In this document: piece by piece, positions 42,342 through 51,647 of the stretch | Layout of the letters: each line of letters begins with the position of its first letter | How positions within the stretch are numbered: position 1 is the first letter of the stretch | NCBI GenBank assembly: GCA_045804965.1 | Contig: JBJMMD010000007.1 | Span: 1-63,475 of the forward strand | Direction of reading: 5' to 3' | From: CAVTUU01 sp045804965 | GTDB taxonomy: Bacteria > Chloroflexota > Chloroflexia > Thermomicrobiales > UBA6265 | DNA: 63,475 bases | Made by a program: the position numbers and the translations under genes | Notes under the pieces: generated by a model | What the model saw: only the letters and a program-made list of their open reading frames with translations | Told to the model about the DNA's origin: nothing | Databases searched by the model: none

Positions 42342-42614
42342 TCATTCCTCACCCTGTCGCAATGGTACTGGCAACCGCTGCGCCTGCGAATATAGGCCGA
42401 CGCCGGCGAGACCGTGAACCAACCCACCGAGCACCCAGCGGGCATACGATCCGGTCGAGTTGTTCCCGCCCGAGAGATCGACAAGCGCGATGATCGCGGT
42501 AGCGATCAGAATTGCCGCGATGCCGGCATATTTGACTGGCAAGCCTGCCCGCTTGGCGACTTCGACCACTGCCGGCACGAGGCCCACGATCACGGCGTCA
42601 GTAACGTTCGGCAA
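42342..42614 (-). CDS. Holin-like small membrane protein of the phage cassette
   Basis: AGAGGAG lies seven bases before TTG 42614; an ATG at 42641 would add nine residues. The 90-residue product has VTDAVIVGLVPAVVEVAKRAG, a helix (GIAAILIATAIIALVDL), a Ser/Asn loop and a third hydrophobic part (ARWVLGGLVHGLAGVGLYS). Size, helix number and its place 200 bases beyond an amidase gene on the same strand fit a holin, the pore that lets an endolysin out. No holin family is clearly matched. Confidence 0.5.
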   Translation of the reverse strand: MPNVTDAVIVGLVPAVVEVAKRAGLPVKYAGIAAILIATAIIALVDLSGGNNSTGSYARWVLGGLVHGLAGVGLYSQAQRLPVPLRQGEE

Positions 42615-42812
42615 TTGATGCTCCTCTCGATTGATGGGCATGCCAAGACGAACCTACGCCGCTACGCGGCGAAGCGCGGGCGTATATCCACCCTGAGGGT
42701 ACCCGGCGCTCAACCTGTTCGCCGGCTCAAGCCGGCTAGAAGTGGGAACGGTTCGTCCTAGCTAGTGCCGCCGCTGTAATTCGCCCCGCGCACGCGCCGG
42801 GTGAGGAAACTC

Positions 42813-43841
42813 CTAACCTATCCACCGCCAGACGACATGGCTGTCGGGGCGGAAGAGGACCCAGTGGTCCTCGAAGGTAATCAGGTCGTAGGTGTAATTG
42901 TCGCCGGCTTGCAGCACCCACCAGTCGAGCGGGCGCGGGAGTTGCTCGACGGTTCGTTTCTCGGTCGCCCCGCGATAGGACCAGGCGTTGCTGATCACGC
43001 CGCTGGGATCGAATGTGCGCGGGGTGATGCTGCCGTCAGGATTGTGCCGGGAAAGAACACCGAACCGTGCGGCCAGCGCTTGCGCGTTGTACCCAGCCGG
43101 CCACCAGCCATGGTTGGGCGTGGGCGGCGTGATCGGCGGCAGCGGCGCGTCGACAGGTTCCTGCGTCTGGGCTGCCTTCAAGATTTGGCGAACTCGGTTC
43201 TGGATCTCGCCAATGCGGTTCGCCACCGCGGGGAAGGGGCAGTTTTTGGTCGCAAACTCGCTATGCAAAAAGTGGGTGACGAGATGGTAGCGAGGATGGA
43301 CGGGGAAGGTGTCCCACGGCACGCGCGCGTAGTCGAACCAATAGGCGGTCAAGGCGGAGATGCTCTCGAACTGCTTCGGGCTGATCGGTATCGTGATGTC
43401 GCCGCCGTCGCTGCGTTCGATACTGACGAGCTTGGTGTTGATGGCGTGGGTGCCGAACCTGCGGACAAAAAGCGGCCCATCCCCTTCTAACCCGTCGGCT
43501 CCGCCGTTCGCCCACCCCGCGCGGTTCTTGCTGACCTTGCCGGAGATGCCGTCGTAATCGACCTTCTGGTGACCGTGACCGCGCGGATCGTTCCAGCGGA
43601 AGATCACGCCGTCCCACGTTGGACCGTCCGCCGCACCGCCGATCCCGTAGTCAGTCAGACCTTGGCTAAAGGGTCCGAGGCGGAAGAACGCGTCGGTGCC
43701 CCAGAGCGACCCCACCATCGAGTGCTGGCAGACGCCAATTGGCCGCCGGGACCCGAGATCATCCCAGGCCGAGTTTTGGGAATCGGGAATCAGCCGGTCA
43801 ACGAACGGGGGATGGGGGACATTGCCAAAGGTCAACGCCAT
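42813..43841 (-). CDS. Phage-type N-acetylmuramoyl-L-alanine amidase
   Basis: The 342-residue protein resembles Amidase_2/PGRP enzymes: GVCQHSMVGS (first zinc His), TDYGIGGAADGP, GVIFRWNDP, a long helix (ISPKQFESISALTAYWFDY), then YHLVTHFLHSEFATKNCPF with His and Cys ligands. The C-terminal 100 residues, after a Pro-rich linker (PVDAPLPPITPPTP), form a separate beta domain ending in LFRPDSHVVWRWIG, possibly for wall binding. It is related to the product at 54468. GGAG precedes the ATG. Confidence 0.75.
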   Translation of the reverse strand: MALTFGNVPHPPFVDRLIPDSQNSAWDDLGSRRPIGVCQHSMVGSLWGTDAFFRLGPFSQGLTDYGIGGAADGPTWDGVIFRWNDPRGHGHQKVDYDGISGKVSKNRAGWANGGADGLEGDGPLFVRRFGTHAINTKLVSIERSDGGDITIPISPKQFESISALTAYWFDYARVPWDTFPVHPRYHLVTHFLHSEFATKNCPFPAVANRIGEIQNRVRQILKAAQTQEPVDAPLPPITPPTPNHGWWPAGYNAQALAARFGVLSRHNPDGSITPRTFDPSGVISNAWSYRGATEKRTVEQLPRPLDWWVLQAGDNYTYDLITFEDHWVLFRPDSHVVWRWIG

Positions 43842-43924
43842 CTGCAGCTCCCTCGGATCGATCCGATTTCCATGGGTCTTAGCGTACGGTAGAGATGGCG
43901 AGGCGGGAATAGGGGAGCGTGAGT

Positions 43925-44098
43925 TCCCTCACCCTGCCCTCCGGGCGCCGCCCAGAAGGCACCCGGCTCCCTTGCGAGGGAGAAGGAACGAAAGGCACGT
44001 TGGCGTAAAGATGAACGCTGTCTTGATGCCGAACCGTGACGATGGTTTTCCCTCTCCCGCGCACGGTGGGAAGGGCACGGATCAAGGGGTGAGGGAAC
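43925..44098 (-). repeat. MITE-like repeat with CCCTCACC/GGTGAGGG ends, copy A
   Basis: It begins CCCTCACCCTGCC and GGCGCCGCCCAGAAGGCACC, then CCCGGCTCCCTTGCGAGGGAG, and ends GGGGTGAGGG. The order matches 54299–54459. It lies between two cassette genes and is not coding. Confidence 0.6.
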
Positions 44099-44126
44099 TT
44101 TTTGGAATGAGCGCGACACTCCGCCA

Positions 44127-45932
44127 TCACACCTCCACCAGCGTCAGATTCATCACCGAAGCGGCGGATTGGCCGGAGGTGCTCGGTTTGGGGATGTCTT
44201 CGCCGATGCCGACGATGCGGACTTGATAGAGCTCGCCGGTGAGGTCGAAGTCGATGTCACGCAGGACGATCGTCGCTCCCGCTTCCCAGCTTTGCCAGAG
44301 GTCTGAAGCAAGCTCGCGGCCGGTGCGAGTCGAGGCGCTGCCGTCGCGTTGAACCGCGGCGTCCCGCGCCAACATCGACATTGACCACTTGCGGCGGCGA
44401 GCCGGCGAATCGAGCAGCTCGTATTCTGCCCACAGGCCTGAAAGGACAGGGGCCCAGTCGGTAACCGACGTCCAGTTGAGTTTGAGCATGATCGTGGTCG
44501 CGGTGGCGGCGTTGTTCTCGATCCGCCCCGCAAGCTCGAGCGCCCGGTCCGTGGGATCGGAGCTGAGGATCGTGGCGCCGGTGGTAAACGTCTTGCCGCC
44601 GTCGATCGAGTAGGCGAGGGTCAGCGAGACCTGATCGACGCTCAACTGGTTGCCCCGCGGCTCCGGACAAGCGAAGGTGGCCCCGACGGCCCGCCATGCT
44701 TTGGGCCGGCCCCGCTCGCCCGCGTCGAGGAGCGAGGTCCGGTACTCGCCTGAGGCCGAATAGCTGGTGGCGCTTTCGTGGCGGTAGACCAGGCGATAGA
44801 GATCATAGGTCACCGAGGCGGAGCCGTCGCGGAAGGTAACGAGATCGATGTTCCCCGCGCCGCCGGTGTGCATTGGCCAGATGCGATTCTGGGAGAGCGA
44901 GCGCAGGATCAACCACCAGCCGGAACCGTCGAACGCCCAGGTTTCCGACTCGCCGTTGCGATTGACGATGCAGACTACGAGGTAGCCGCCCGTGACGGTG
45001 GCGCCGTTGCATGATCTTCCTTCGAGCCCAATCGCCCGCCAACCCTGGCGACTGTTGCCCTCGTTCGGGTTCCATTCCATGACCTGGTTGGCGAGCCAGG
45101 TGTAGAGCTTGCCGCCGAAGCTGAGCAGGAACAGGAAATCTTCATCGTCCGACCACACGCCGTGGGTGAAGAATGGGACGGGATCGGCAGTCCAGGTGTT
45201 GGTCGCCGGGTCGACGCGGCCACTGAGCAGCCACAGACTCTGGCGGGTGGCGATCACCACCTTCCCGTCATGCAGACCCATGTTGACGATCGGCGCGTCC
45301 AATTCGCGTTGATCGACCGCTGCCCCGGTCGTCATTTTGAGGAGCACTTCACTGCCCGTCGCCGGGTCGGCAAAGATCAGCCGGTTCGCGTAGCCGATGC
45401 CGAGGCGCGCCTTCACCCCGGCTTGCAACGTCGTCAGCGCCCCGCCTGCGATCGGATAGATCTGCACGTCGAGCCCATTCCCAAGGCAGAGGGCGATGTT
45501 GCCCTGGTAATAGGCGAGGCGGGTGATCGTTTTGCCCGCGCCGGCATCGGCGACTTGCGTGAAATCGCCCCAGGCGCTCGCGCCCAAACTGACCGACTTA
45601 TAAAGGAAGCGGCCGACCGCGACATAGACGTTGTCGCCCACGACCAGGTGCGGCGCGCGCACCGTGGTCACCGTCGAAAGCACGCCATCGGTGTAGAACT
45701 GCGAATATGGCCACGGTTCGACGCCCTGGCCGAAGAGGGCGGGGCCGACACCGGGCGCATCCCACCCGCGGTCCCGTTCGAGTTGCAATGCCCTTCGCTG
45801 CCCGCCGAAGAAATCGGAAAGGGCAAGGCGGCCGGTGCGCCCTTCCGCGATCCCATCTTGCATCCGCCGGTAACTCCCCGGCAGCACCATGTAGCCCGCG
45901 CCATCGAGCACGATATCGGTCGTTTGCGGCAT
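44127..45932 (-). CDS. Large beta-rich phage structural-like protein
   Basis: The 601-residue protein follows AGGAGAACCTC and starts TTDIVLDGAGYMVLPGSYRRM. The middle consists of repeating short beta units (VVGDNVYVAVGRFLYKS, ITRLAYYQGNIALCLGNGLD, VNMGLHDGKVVIATRQSLWL, FLFLLSFGGKLYTWLANQVM), suggesting a beta-propeller. The C-terminal third has paired strands (SLTLAYSIDGGKTFTTGA, DLTGELYQVRIVGIGEDI). No signal peptide is present. The layout and the place after portal-type genes suggest a tail hub, stabilisation or fibre component. A fragment of a relative lies at 41165. Confidence 0.6.
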   Translation of the reverse strand: MPQTTDIVLDGAGYMVLPGSYRRMQDGIAEGRTGRLALSDFFGGQRRALQLERDRGWDAPGVGPALFGQGVEPWPYSQFYTDGVLSTVTTVRAPHLVVGDNVYVAVGRFLYKSVSLGASAWGDFTQVADAGAGKTITRLAYYQGNIALCLGNGLDVQIYPIAGGALTTLQAGVKARLGIGYANRLIFADPATGSEVLLKMTTGAAVDQRELDAPIVNMGLHDGKVVIATRQSLWLLSGRVDPATNTWTADPVPFFTHGVWSDDEDFLFLLSFGGKLYTWLANQVMEWNPNEGNSRQGWRAIGLEGRSCNGATVTGGYLVVCIVNRNGESETWAFDGSGWWLILRSLSQNRIWPMHTGGAGNIDLVTFRDGSASVTYDLYRLVYRHESATSYSASGEYRTSLLDAGERGRPKAWRAVGATFACPEPRGNQLSVDQVSLTLAYSIDGGKTFTTGATILSSDPTDRALELAGRIENNAATATTIMLKLNWTSVTDWAPVLSGLWAEYELLDSPARRRKWSMSMLARDAAVQRDGSASTRTGRELASDLWQSWEAGATIVLRDIDFDLTGELYQVRIVGIGEDIPKPSTSGQSAASVMNLTLVEV

Positions 45933-45967
45933 GAGGTTCTCCTGAATTGAAAATGTGCAGGATTGTT

Positions 45968-46105
45968 CCCGGGGCTGAAGGCCCGGGCTACAACGAAACG
46001 AAGGCGCTTCGTTCTCTCGTCATTCCGAGCGGAGTCGAGGAATCTAGTCCTCGCTACCAAGCAAGCCAAGAAACGACTAGATCCTTCGCCTTCTCAGGAC
46101 GACGG
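45968..46105. repeat. Palindromic intergenic repeats
   Basis: CCCGGGGCTGAAGGCCCGGG forms a short hairpin at 45968–45987, followed by CGTCATTCCGAGCGGAGTCG and AATCTAGTC with inverted counterparts (GACTAGATCC, CAGGACGACG) near 46075–46105. This is a dispersed-repeat type, not coding. Confidence 0.45.
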
Positions 46106-46206
46106 GAGGGTGGGCGCCATCGAGTGAACGTGAGCCGTGGAAGGGCTGACAGGCCGTAGCGTTCCCGCTGGGTAGATTCAGCCCCGGGAACGCGTCGCAG
46201 CCGCGC

Positions 46207-46482
46207 TTACTCCCGCACTTGAAACAGCGTGAATGCGTAGACGCGGGCGCAGCGGCAATTGACGTGGAGGGGTGGAAAGGGGCCGGAGTCTTCGGGCCAG
46301 GAGAGATTATCGAGCGGACCGCATTCCGGACAGACGCGTTCGTCCTCGCGGGTAGCCCAACGGGTCCAGACTACCGGGATCACGACTCCGTCAATGGCGT
46401 CGACCCAGCTCCAGCGGTCCCGTTCCTCGTCCTCGCTCGATTGACCGCCTCTGCCATCAGGAAGCTCGAATCCAATCGGCAT
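46207..46482 (-). CDS. MuF-type phage head protein fragment (91 residues)
   Basis: The short protein carries the C-terminal signature of MuF/SPP1 gp7 head proteins: WATREDERVCPECGPLDNLSW, then FPPLHVNCRC. In whole family members this zinc-like CxxC…H.nCRC part follows a 200-residue helical domain that is absent here. It starts at ATG 46482, ten bases after the previous stop, so it looks like a separate, trimmed gene rather than a broken one. In complete phages the protein sits near the portal inside the capsid. Confidence 0.7.
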   Translation of the reverse strand: MPIGFELPDGRGGQSSEDEERDRWSWVDAIDGVVIPVVWTRWATREDERVCPECGPLDNLSWPEDSGPFPPLHVNCRCARVYAFTLFQVRE

Positions 46483-46492
46483 CCGCGCCCCC

Positions 46493-47113
46493 TTAGTTCC
46501 CGAGCCAGCCGCCATGCGCCCGGCGGCGACGGCCGGCGATGAGCCGGTCGGCTTCGAGGCGGGCGGTTTCGGCGGCGAGTGCAAGCGGATCGCGGCCGCG
46601 GCCCAGTCCTTGTTTGCCTTCGGCGACGAGCTGGCGGCGCAATGCCGCCGCGGCCGCGAGGAGAACGACAATCTCCTCGTCACCGGCGATGATGTCGGCC
46701 GCGGTGACGTCGTCGGCAGGCAATGTGCGCCGCGTCCGATGTTCGACGGTCCAGTTGCCGGTTCGGGGCGCGGGCGTGGCGAGCACGACGCTTCCAGTCC
46801 ACCACCGCCAGGTCTGCGCGACCGGTCCGGACTGGCCGTTCGTGTCGAATCCCTGCTGCGCGGGCACGACCACGGCTTGATCGTCGAGCACCCGCACGAT
46901 CCGGCCCGGTTCGCTCACGGCGGAAACCGCGAAGCTGGTCACTCCCGCCGCCACGAGCGTGGTTGCGTTCGCCTCTCTCGGGAAAAGGACGCCGTAGCGG
47001 CCCAGGGCGGCGGAGAGAAATTCGTTGAGCGTGGAGTCGCTCCAGAGCGGAGTCACGCTTTCATCTTGCACGCGCTGGCGGACGGCGGTCCGCAAGTCGA
47101 GCCGGGTGGTCAT
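46493..47113 (-). CDS. Phage head–tail connector-like protein
   Basis: The 206-residue protein begins TTRLDLRTAVRQRVQDESV and TPLWSDSTLNEFLSAALGRYG, the helical start of small adaptor proteins that read the end of the DNA-filled head. The middle is beta-rich (VVLATPAPRTGNWTVEH) and the end helical and basic (AETARLEADRLIAGRRRR). ATGA overlap with the portal gene shows coupled translation. The assignment rests on position and helix pattern; a clear family match is not visible. Confidence 0.6.
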   Translation of the reverse strand: MTTRLDLRTAVRQRVQDESVTPLWSDSTLNEFLSAALGRYGVLFPREANATTLVAAGVTSFAVSAVSEPGRIVRVLDDQAVVVPAQQGFDTNGQSGPVAQTWRWWTGSVVLATPAPRTGNWTVEHRTRRTLPADDVTAADIIAGDEEIVVLLAAAAALRRQLVAEGKQGLGRGRDPLALAAETARLEADRLIAGRRRRAHGGWLGN

Positions 47114-48498
47114 GCGCTGTCTCCTGCGTTGATCGCGGCGAACCGGGTCATCTCGTCGAGGACTCGGGCCAATTCGCCATCAGGGTCGTTGCCGCCGAGC
47201 GCGGCTGCGGCAGTGCGCCGGCTCTGGATGCCGCTGGCGACCAACCGCGCCGCGTTTTGGACCGCGCTGTCGGTATCGCTCGGCAGCACGCTCGGCCAGA
47301 TCGTGACCGACCGCCGCAAACCGCCCAGGTCTTGGCCGCCGAACCGTTCGAGCAAGTCGAGGAGCAGCTCGTTCCGCTCGCGGAAAACCATTTCCCACAT
47401 CCGCCGCTTGCGGTGCACTCGCTGCACGAGGGGTTGAATCTCGACTTCAAGCGCGGCGCCCGAGAGGGCTCGCCCGGAATCTCCGAAGGCGGTGCGCGGG
47501 GTTTCACTCAGATCGTGCAGCGCGCGGTAGAGCAGATTCACATAATCGATGTGGAGCTGAATCCCGCCTCCGCCGAGGAGATCGAGCAAATACGCCTTCG
47601 CTCCTTCCGGCAATTCCCATTTCGCCCCCGGCGCGACCGCAATCCCGTCTGAGCCGTCAACGTTCTCCAAGACCGCGATCGGCGCCCCGGAGAGTTCCAG
47701 CACCCGGCCGAGGACCGACATCCTCGCATTCAATTCGCGGCAAATATCGAAGAGATCGACCAGATCCGACTCACCCCAGAAACAATGGGGCCGGGGATTG
47801 TTCGGCGCGACCACGTACGGGATCCAACCGTAAGGATTCGGCTCGTCGCGCACGCGCTGCCCCGCGACATCGACTGTCCAATGCGCGGTTGTCCACTCCT
47901 CGACCACCGGGTAGGCGCGGCCGGGCGCGAGCATCGTCCCCACCTCCGCGCCGAACGCGCGCGTCACCGCCTCGCTCGTCATGCGATAGAGCTGACTGAT
48001 CCGTTCGACCTGGCGCGGCCGATCCGGCAGCCAATGCGCGGCCAGCGTCGCCGGGTTCACCCCGACCACGACCGGCCGCCCGGTCTCGACTTCCCACGTT
48101 ACCTTCAGCGCCGCGTCGGCCAGCACCGACGCTTCGACGCAAAGCTCGATATCGAGCCGGGCGAGATCGTTGTCGGCGATAGCCGCCGCCAGCGCCTGCT
48201 CCGCCCGGCTCGCCGCCGCTTCATCCCTCTCTGGCCCTCCGGGCCACCTCCCCCCAGGGGAAGTCTCCCGCTCCGCTGGGATCGAAAAGGCCACCGGCGC
48301 CGGGAAGACGTAACTCGCGACCTTGCGCAACAGCGCCCGCGCGTAGTTGAACGTCAGCCGCGTTTCGCCTCGCTGTCGGCGGCCGAGCCATTGCTCGCCG
48401 TCGTAGAATGCAAGCGCCTCGGCATACCTCGCCAACCGCGCCCGATCCTCCGCTGTCCCGATCCCGTCCGGCCACTCGCCGGCGCCTCGCTGGTACAT
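47110..48498 (-). CDS. Phage portal protein (SPP1 gp6-like)
   Basis: AAAGGAGG lies five bases before ATG 48498. The 462-residue product has the portal pattern: RLARYAEALAFYDGEQWL, RGETRLTFNYARALLRKVASY, a beta-wing section with VVGVNPATLAAHWLPDR, PYVVAPNNPRPHCFWGESDLVDLFDICRELN, and a long helix near the end (RVHRKRRMWEMVFRERNELLLDL). Portals form the ring through which DNA enters the capsid. No terminase precedes it (48499–49016 has no gene) and no major capsid gene follows. Confidence 0.85.
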   Translation of the reverse strand: MYQRGAGEWPDGIGTAEDRARLARYAEALAFYDGEQWLGRRQRGETRLTFNYARALLRKVASYVFPAPVAFSIPAERETSPGGRWPGGPERDEAAASRAEQALAAAIADNDLARLDIELCVEASVLADAALKVTWEVETGRPVVVGVNPATLAAHWLPDRPRQVERISQLYRMTSEAVTRAFGAEVGTMLAPGRAYPVVEEWTTAHWTVDVAGQRVRDEPNPYGWIPYVVAPNNPRPHCFWGESDLVDLFDICRELNARMSVLGRVLELSGAPIAVLENVDGSDGIAVAPGAKWELPEGAKAYLLDLLGGGGIQLHIDYVNLLYRALHDLSETPRTAFGDSGRALSGAALEVEIQPLVQRVHRKRRMWEMVFRERNELLLDLLERFGGQDLGGLRRSVTIWPSVLPSDTDSAVQNAARLVASGIQSRRTAAAALGGNDPDGELARVLDEMTRFAAINAGDSA

Positions 48499-49016
48499 TG
48501 ATCCTCCTTTCGGGCATATCGCCAACGGCCCGAGGCGATTGCCCCGGACCCGAAACTGGTGCGGGTCTCGGCGGTTGGAACGAGAGATTACGTGGCATTC
48601 TCCGCGTGCCCGGCCTCAATCACCCAGAGGGTGTCCGGGCTGAACCTCCGAAGTCCTCGGAAGAGGGCTGACCCTGGCTCGCCTCAGAAACGCTTGTGTC
48701 AATGCCTGCGGGCCGCGCAGGCTGAGCCGGTCTTTAGCCGGCTTCGTAGGTTTTGGGGAGACATAATCCCCGCCCACGCGGCGTATCCGCGTATGGACGT
48801 GCAGAGATTGATGGGGGCTTGAACTCCGCGCCCGCGGCCGCGCCGCATCTGGAGACGCAGTGCTGACAAGTAAAGTCCACCCAAGGATTATTCACCCCAA
48901 CCAAAACCGCGCATAACCGATCTGTCCATGAGACAATCGACCTGGAGACCCCGCGCTCAATAGGACGATGCGTAGAAGGTCACGTTGCACATTCGCGTGC
49001 GAAGTAAGGTGAAGCG
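48499..49016. other. Gap where a terminase would be expected
   Basis: Upstream of the portal gene there are only short frames, small hairpins (for example AGCCGG/CCGGCT near 48725) and the promoter side of the divergent MFS gene. No terminase remnant is recognised. Confidence 0.45.
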
Positions 49017-50480
49017 ATGGCTGATGCGGTTGCTCTAGGAGCCGCGGGCGCGGCGCCGGCTCCAGACGAGAAACCTTCATACCGCGAGGTCTTGCGCGAC
49101 CCGAACATCGCGATTTTGGCCACGTCGCGCGCCGCGGGCAAACTCGCCCTCGCGACCGTTTCCTACGGCTCGATGGTCTACCTGGCCCGCCAGGATGCTT
49201 CGCAATTCGCGATATCCCTCGTCTCTGCGGCGACGTATGTCGCCCCGCTCTTCTTCGGTCTCCAGGGCGGAACGCTTTCCGATTCGCTTTCGAAACGGAT
49301 CGCGTTGGTCGCCGGCTTCGTCGCTCAGGCCGCTACCGTTTTCTTGATTCCGATCCTCTTCGGCACTGGTGTGTTCGATCTCGTGCTCATCATGTTTCTC
49401 TCGAGCGCGTTGATGCAGATCGTCACACCTTCGTTGAAATCGGCCGTGGCGATCGTGGCCTCTCCTGCTCAGCTTGCGACCACGTCCGCGTTTGTTGGCG
49501 TCGTCGGCTCGATTGCGTCCGCGTTCGGGTCCGCTTTCCTCGCACCAGTGCTGATCAAGATCGGCGGCATCAACGCGGTCCTCCTCGTCTCCGGCCTGTT
49601 TTACCTTCTGGGCGCGATTCGCTCATACCGTCTCCCGAACGAGGAGCAAGCGGGCTCGGTGTCGCAGGCGCTGAAGAAGGTCGATTGGCGACCGAACGCG
49701 CTCTCGATGCGTTCGACAGCGCAATACATTCTGGAGCACCGCGCGGTAGCGACGATGATCCTCACCGGCGCAATCGCCGTCGCACTGTTTGAAGCGACGA
49801 ATACGCTGCTGCCGGTCTACGTGCGCGACGTGCTCGATGCTGACCCTGCCAACAGCATCTATATCTTTGCCCCGGCCGGGATCGGCTTCCTGATCGGCAC
49901 GTTTGCGGCCCCTTCGTTAATGCACAAATATGGCGAGCGTCGCCTCGTCATCATCGCTCTCGTCTGCTCGTCAGTTAGTTTGATGCTGCTGGGATTCATC
50001 AATCAGGTCGATTCATTCTTCGCCATCTTCAGTCCGCTCCGATTGCTGAGCCTCTTCGGCATCGATCTGAGCGACGCAGTGCTCGCCGCCGGAGTGATCT
50101 CGATTCCGGCCAATTTCGGCTCATGCGCCGCCGCTGCCGCTGTCCAGACATTCATTAACCGGCGTGTACCGCTCGTTCAGCAGGGCGCGACATTCGGTCT
50201 CGAAGAGGTCCAAGAAAATGCGTTGACGCTCGCCGCGGTCCTCTCGCTCGGCGCGATCTCAAACTTCACCGGACCGAAAATCGTCTTCGTTATCGCCCCG
50301 CCGGTCGTCGTCGGGTTCGTCATTTGGCTCCTTCGCTACAGCTATCGCATCGGCGAATTGGAGGGGCCTACGCGTCGCCAGGCGATCGACTTGCTCACGG
50401 ACGCCTCCGAAGACGCCGAAGTCCCGGACCCAACGATGGAGGGCGCACCCAGTCCAGGCGAAAAACCTGCGACGGGGTGA
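49017..50480 (+). CDS. MFS-family transporter
   Basis: The 487-residue protein has 11–12 helices with MFS signs: FGLQGGTLSDSLSKRIALVAGF (loop 2–3 with Asp and basic residues), IASAFGSAFLAPVLIKIGG, RAVATMILTGAIAVALFEAT (start of the second half), PAGIGFLIGTFAAPSLMHKYGERRL. The layout is that of exporters of the EntS/DHA3 kind. The C-terminal tail (about 40 residues) is acidic and Pro-rich. AAGGTGAAGCG precedes ATG 49017. The substrate is unknown. Confidence 0.85.
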   Translation: MADAVALGAAGAAPAPDEKPSYREVLRDPNIAILATSRAAGKLALATVSYGSMVYLARQDASQFAISLVSAATYVAPLFFGLQGGTLSDSLSKRIALVAGFVAQAATVFLIPILFGTGVFDLVLIMFLSSALMQIVTPSLKSAVAIVASPAQLATTSAFVGVVGSIASAFGSAFLAPVLIKIGGINAVLLVSGLFYLLGAIRSYRLPNEEQAGSVSQALKKVDWRPNALSMRSTAQYILEHRAVATMILTGAIAVALFEATNTLLPVYVRDVLDADPANSIYIFAPAGIGFLIGTFAAPSLMHKYGERRLVIIALVCSSVSLMLLGFINQVDSFFAIFSPLRLLSLFGIDLSDAVLAAGVISIPANFGSCAAAAAVQTFINRRVPLVQQGATFGLEEVQENALTLAAVLSLGAISNFTGPKIVFVIAPPVVVGFVIWLLRYSYRIGELEGPTRRQAIDLLTDASEDAEVPDPTMEGAPSPGEKPATG

Positions 50481-50493
50481 TCGGCAGTGGAGA

Positions 50494-50535
50494 TCCCTCA
50501 CCCCCAAGCCCGGCTCCCTTGCGAGGAAGAGGGGA
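50494..50535 (+). repeat. Short copy of the CCCTCACC repeat
   Basis: It shares CCCTCACCC and CCCGGCTCCCTTGCGAGG with the longer copies at 43925–44098 and 54299–54459 but lacks the middle and right end. Confidence 0.45.
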
Positions 50536-50601
50536 GCACGGCTTTCGTACCCTCGCCCAGGGCGCTGGTCGAAGGTGGCCCCTAAGGCCGGGTGGGTCCT
50601 G

Positions 50602-50634
50602 TTCCCAGCAACTTCCCAGCAATCACGAAGATAC
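50602..50634 (+). promoter_or_regulatory. TTCCCAG direct-repeat promoter of the YceI gene
   Basis: TTCCCAG occurs at 50602 and 50613, an 11-base step, and CGAAGATACT follows 13 bases after the start of the second box. The same layout stands before the gene at 51754. Direct repeats one helical turn apart are the usual site for OmpR/PhoB-type regulators, and GATACT may be the -10 element. Confidence 0.6.
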
Positions 50635-50732
50635 TCAACAGCAAGACCGGATATTTTCGATGGTATGGCCGTGCTAACGACCGGCTTCGGAGTCTTGTAA
50701 CCGTGAAAATCCAAGAGAAGAGGAGGTCCCTT

Positions 50733-51464
50733 TTGACGATTCATTCGACACGAGCATGGAATCGAATGCTCCAATCTGCTGCCCTATTTGCAATCATCGC
50801 CCTTCTGGGCGTTTCGTTCATGAGCAACGTTTCCGCCGAGGATCCGACGCCCACGCCGGGGGTGATCGGCACCCCGGCCGCGACCAACGAGTGCGGCACC
50901 GCCGACGCGACCGTCACGCCCACGGTCACCCCCGCCGCGATCTTCCAGATCGCCAGCGATGAGTCGGAAGCGCGCTACAAGGCGGAAGAGGAGCTCGCGA
51001 ACAAGGGCGCGAACGAAGCGGTCGGCAAGACGAATGCCTTCATCGGCCAGATTCTCTTCGACGACCAAGGATCGCCGCTGGCGTGCTCGCGATTCGATGT
51101 CGACTTGCGCACGTTGACGAGCGACGAATCCCGGCGTGACAACTTCCTCTACACCAACACGCTCGAGACGCAGACCTATCCCCTCGCGACGTTCATCCTG
51201 ACGAGCGTCAATGGACTCGATAAGCCGCTGGCCGAGGGCGAAGAAACCGCGGTGCAGTTGATCGGCAACTTGACGGTTCACGGCGAGACGAAGCTTGTCG
51301 TCTGGGACGCCAACATCAAGATGGACGGCGATACCCTCACCGGCACTGCGTCGACCGCCTTCAAGATGGCCGATTTCAACATCACCCCGCCGAAGGTCGG
51401 CCCCGTCATGTCGATCGACGAAACGGTGAAGCTTGTAGTCGACATCACCGCCAAAAAGGCGTGA
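50733..51464 (+). CDS. Secreted YceI-family protein
   Basis: AGGAGG lies six bases before TTG 50733. The 243-residue product has a signal segment (LQSAALFAIIALLGVSFMSNVSA), a Thr/Pro stretch with one Cys and the YceI beta-barrel: FQIASDESEARYKAEEEL, VGKTNAFIGQILFDD, DLRTLTSDESRRDNFL, TQTYPLATFILTSV, LTVHGETKLVVWDA, FKMADFNITPPKVGPVMSI. YceI barrels hold isoprenoid or other lipids outside the cytoplasm. It shares promoter boxes with the next operon, so the two-component system at 52001–54214 probably controls it. Confidence 0.9.
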   Translation: MTIHSTRAWNRMLQSAALFAIIALLGVSFMSNVSAEDPTPTPGVIGTPAATNECGTADATVTPTVTPAAIFQIASDESEARYKAEEELANKGANEAVGKTNAFIGQILFDDQGSPLACSRFDVDLRTLTSDESRRDNFLYTNTLETQTYPLATFILTSVNGLDKPLAEGEETAVQLIGNLTVHGETKLVVWDANIKMDGDTLTGTASTAFKMADFNITPPKVGPVMSIDETVKLVVDITAKKA

Positions 51465-51647
51465 TCCGCACGATCTGAGACGTGCTGACAACGACGCTGG
51501 CCAACGTGATCCGCGGTTCCGCAATGTGCCCGGAGTTGAAAACCCCGGGCACGCGCTGGAGGCGCGTCTTTCGTCCCCGCGCCTTGCGGATCAGAGAGAG
51601 GGTGGCGCATAGCGCCGGCTGAGCGTTACTTCCGAATGAGGGAAGCT

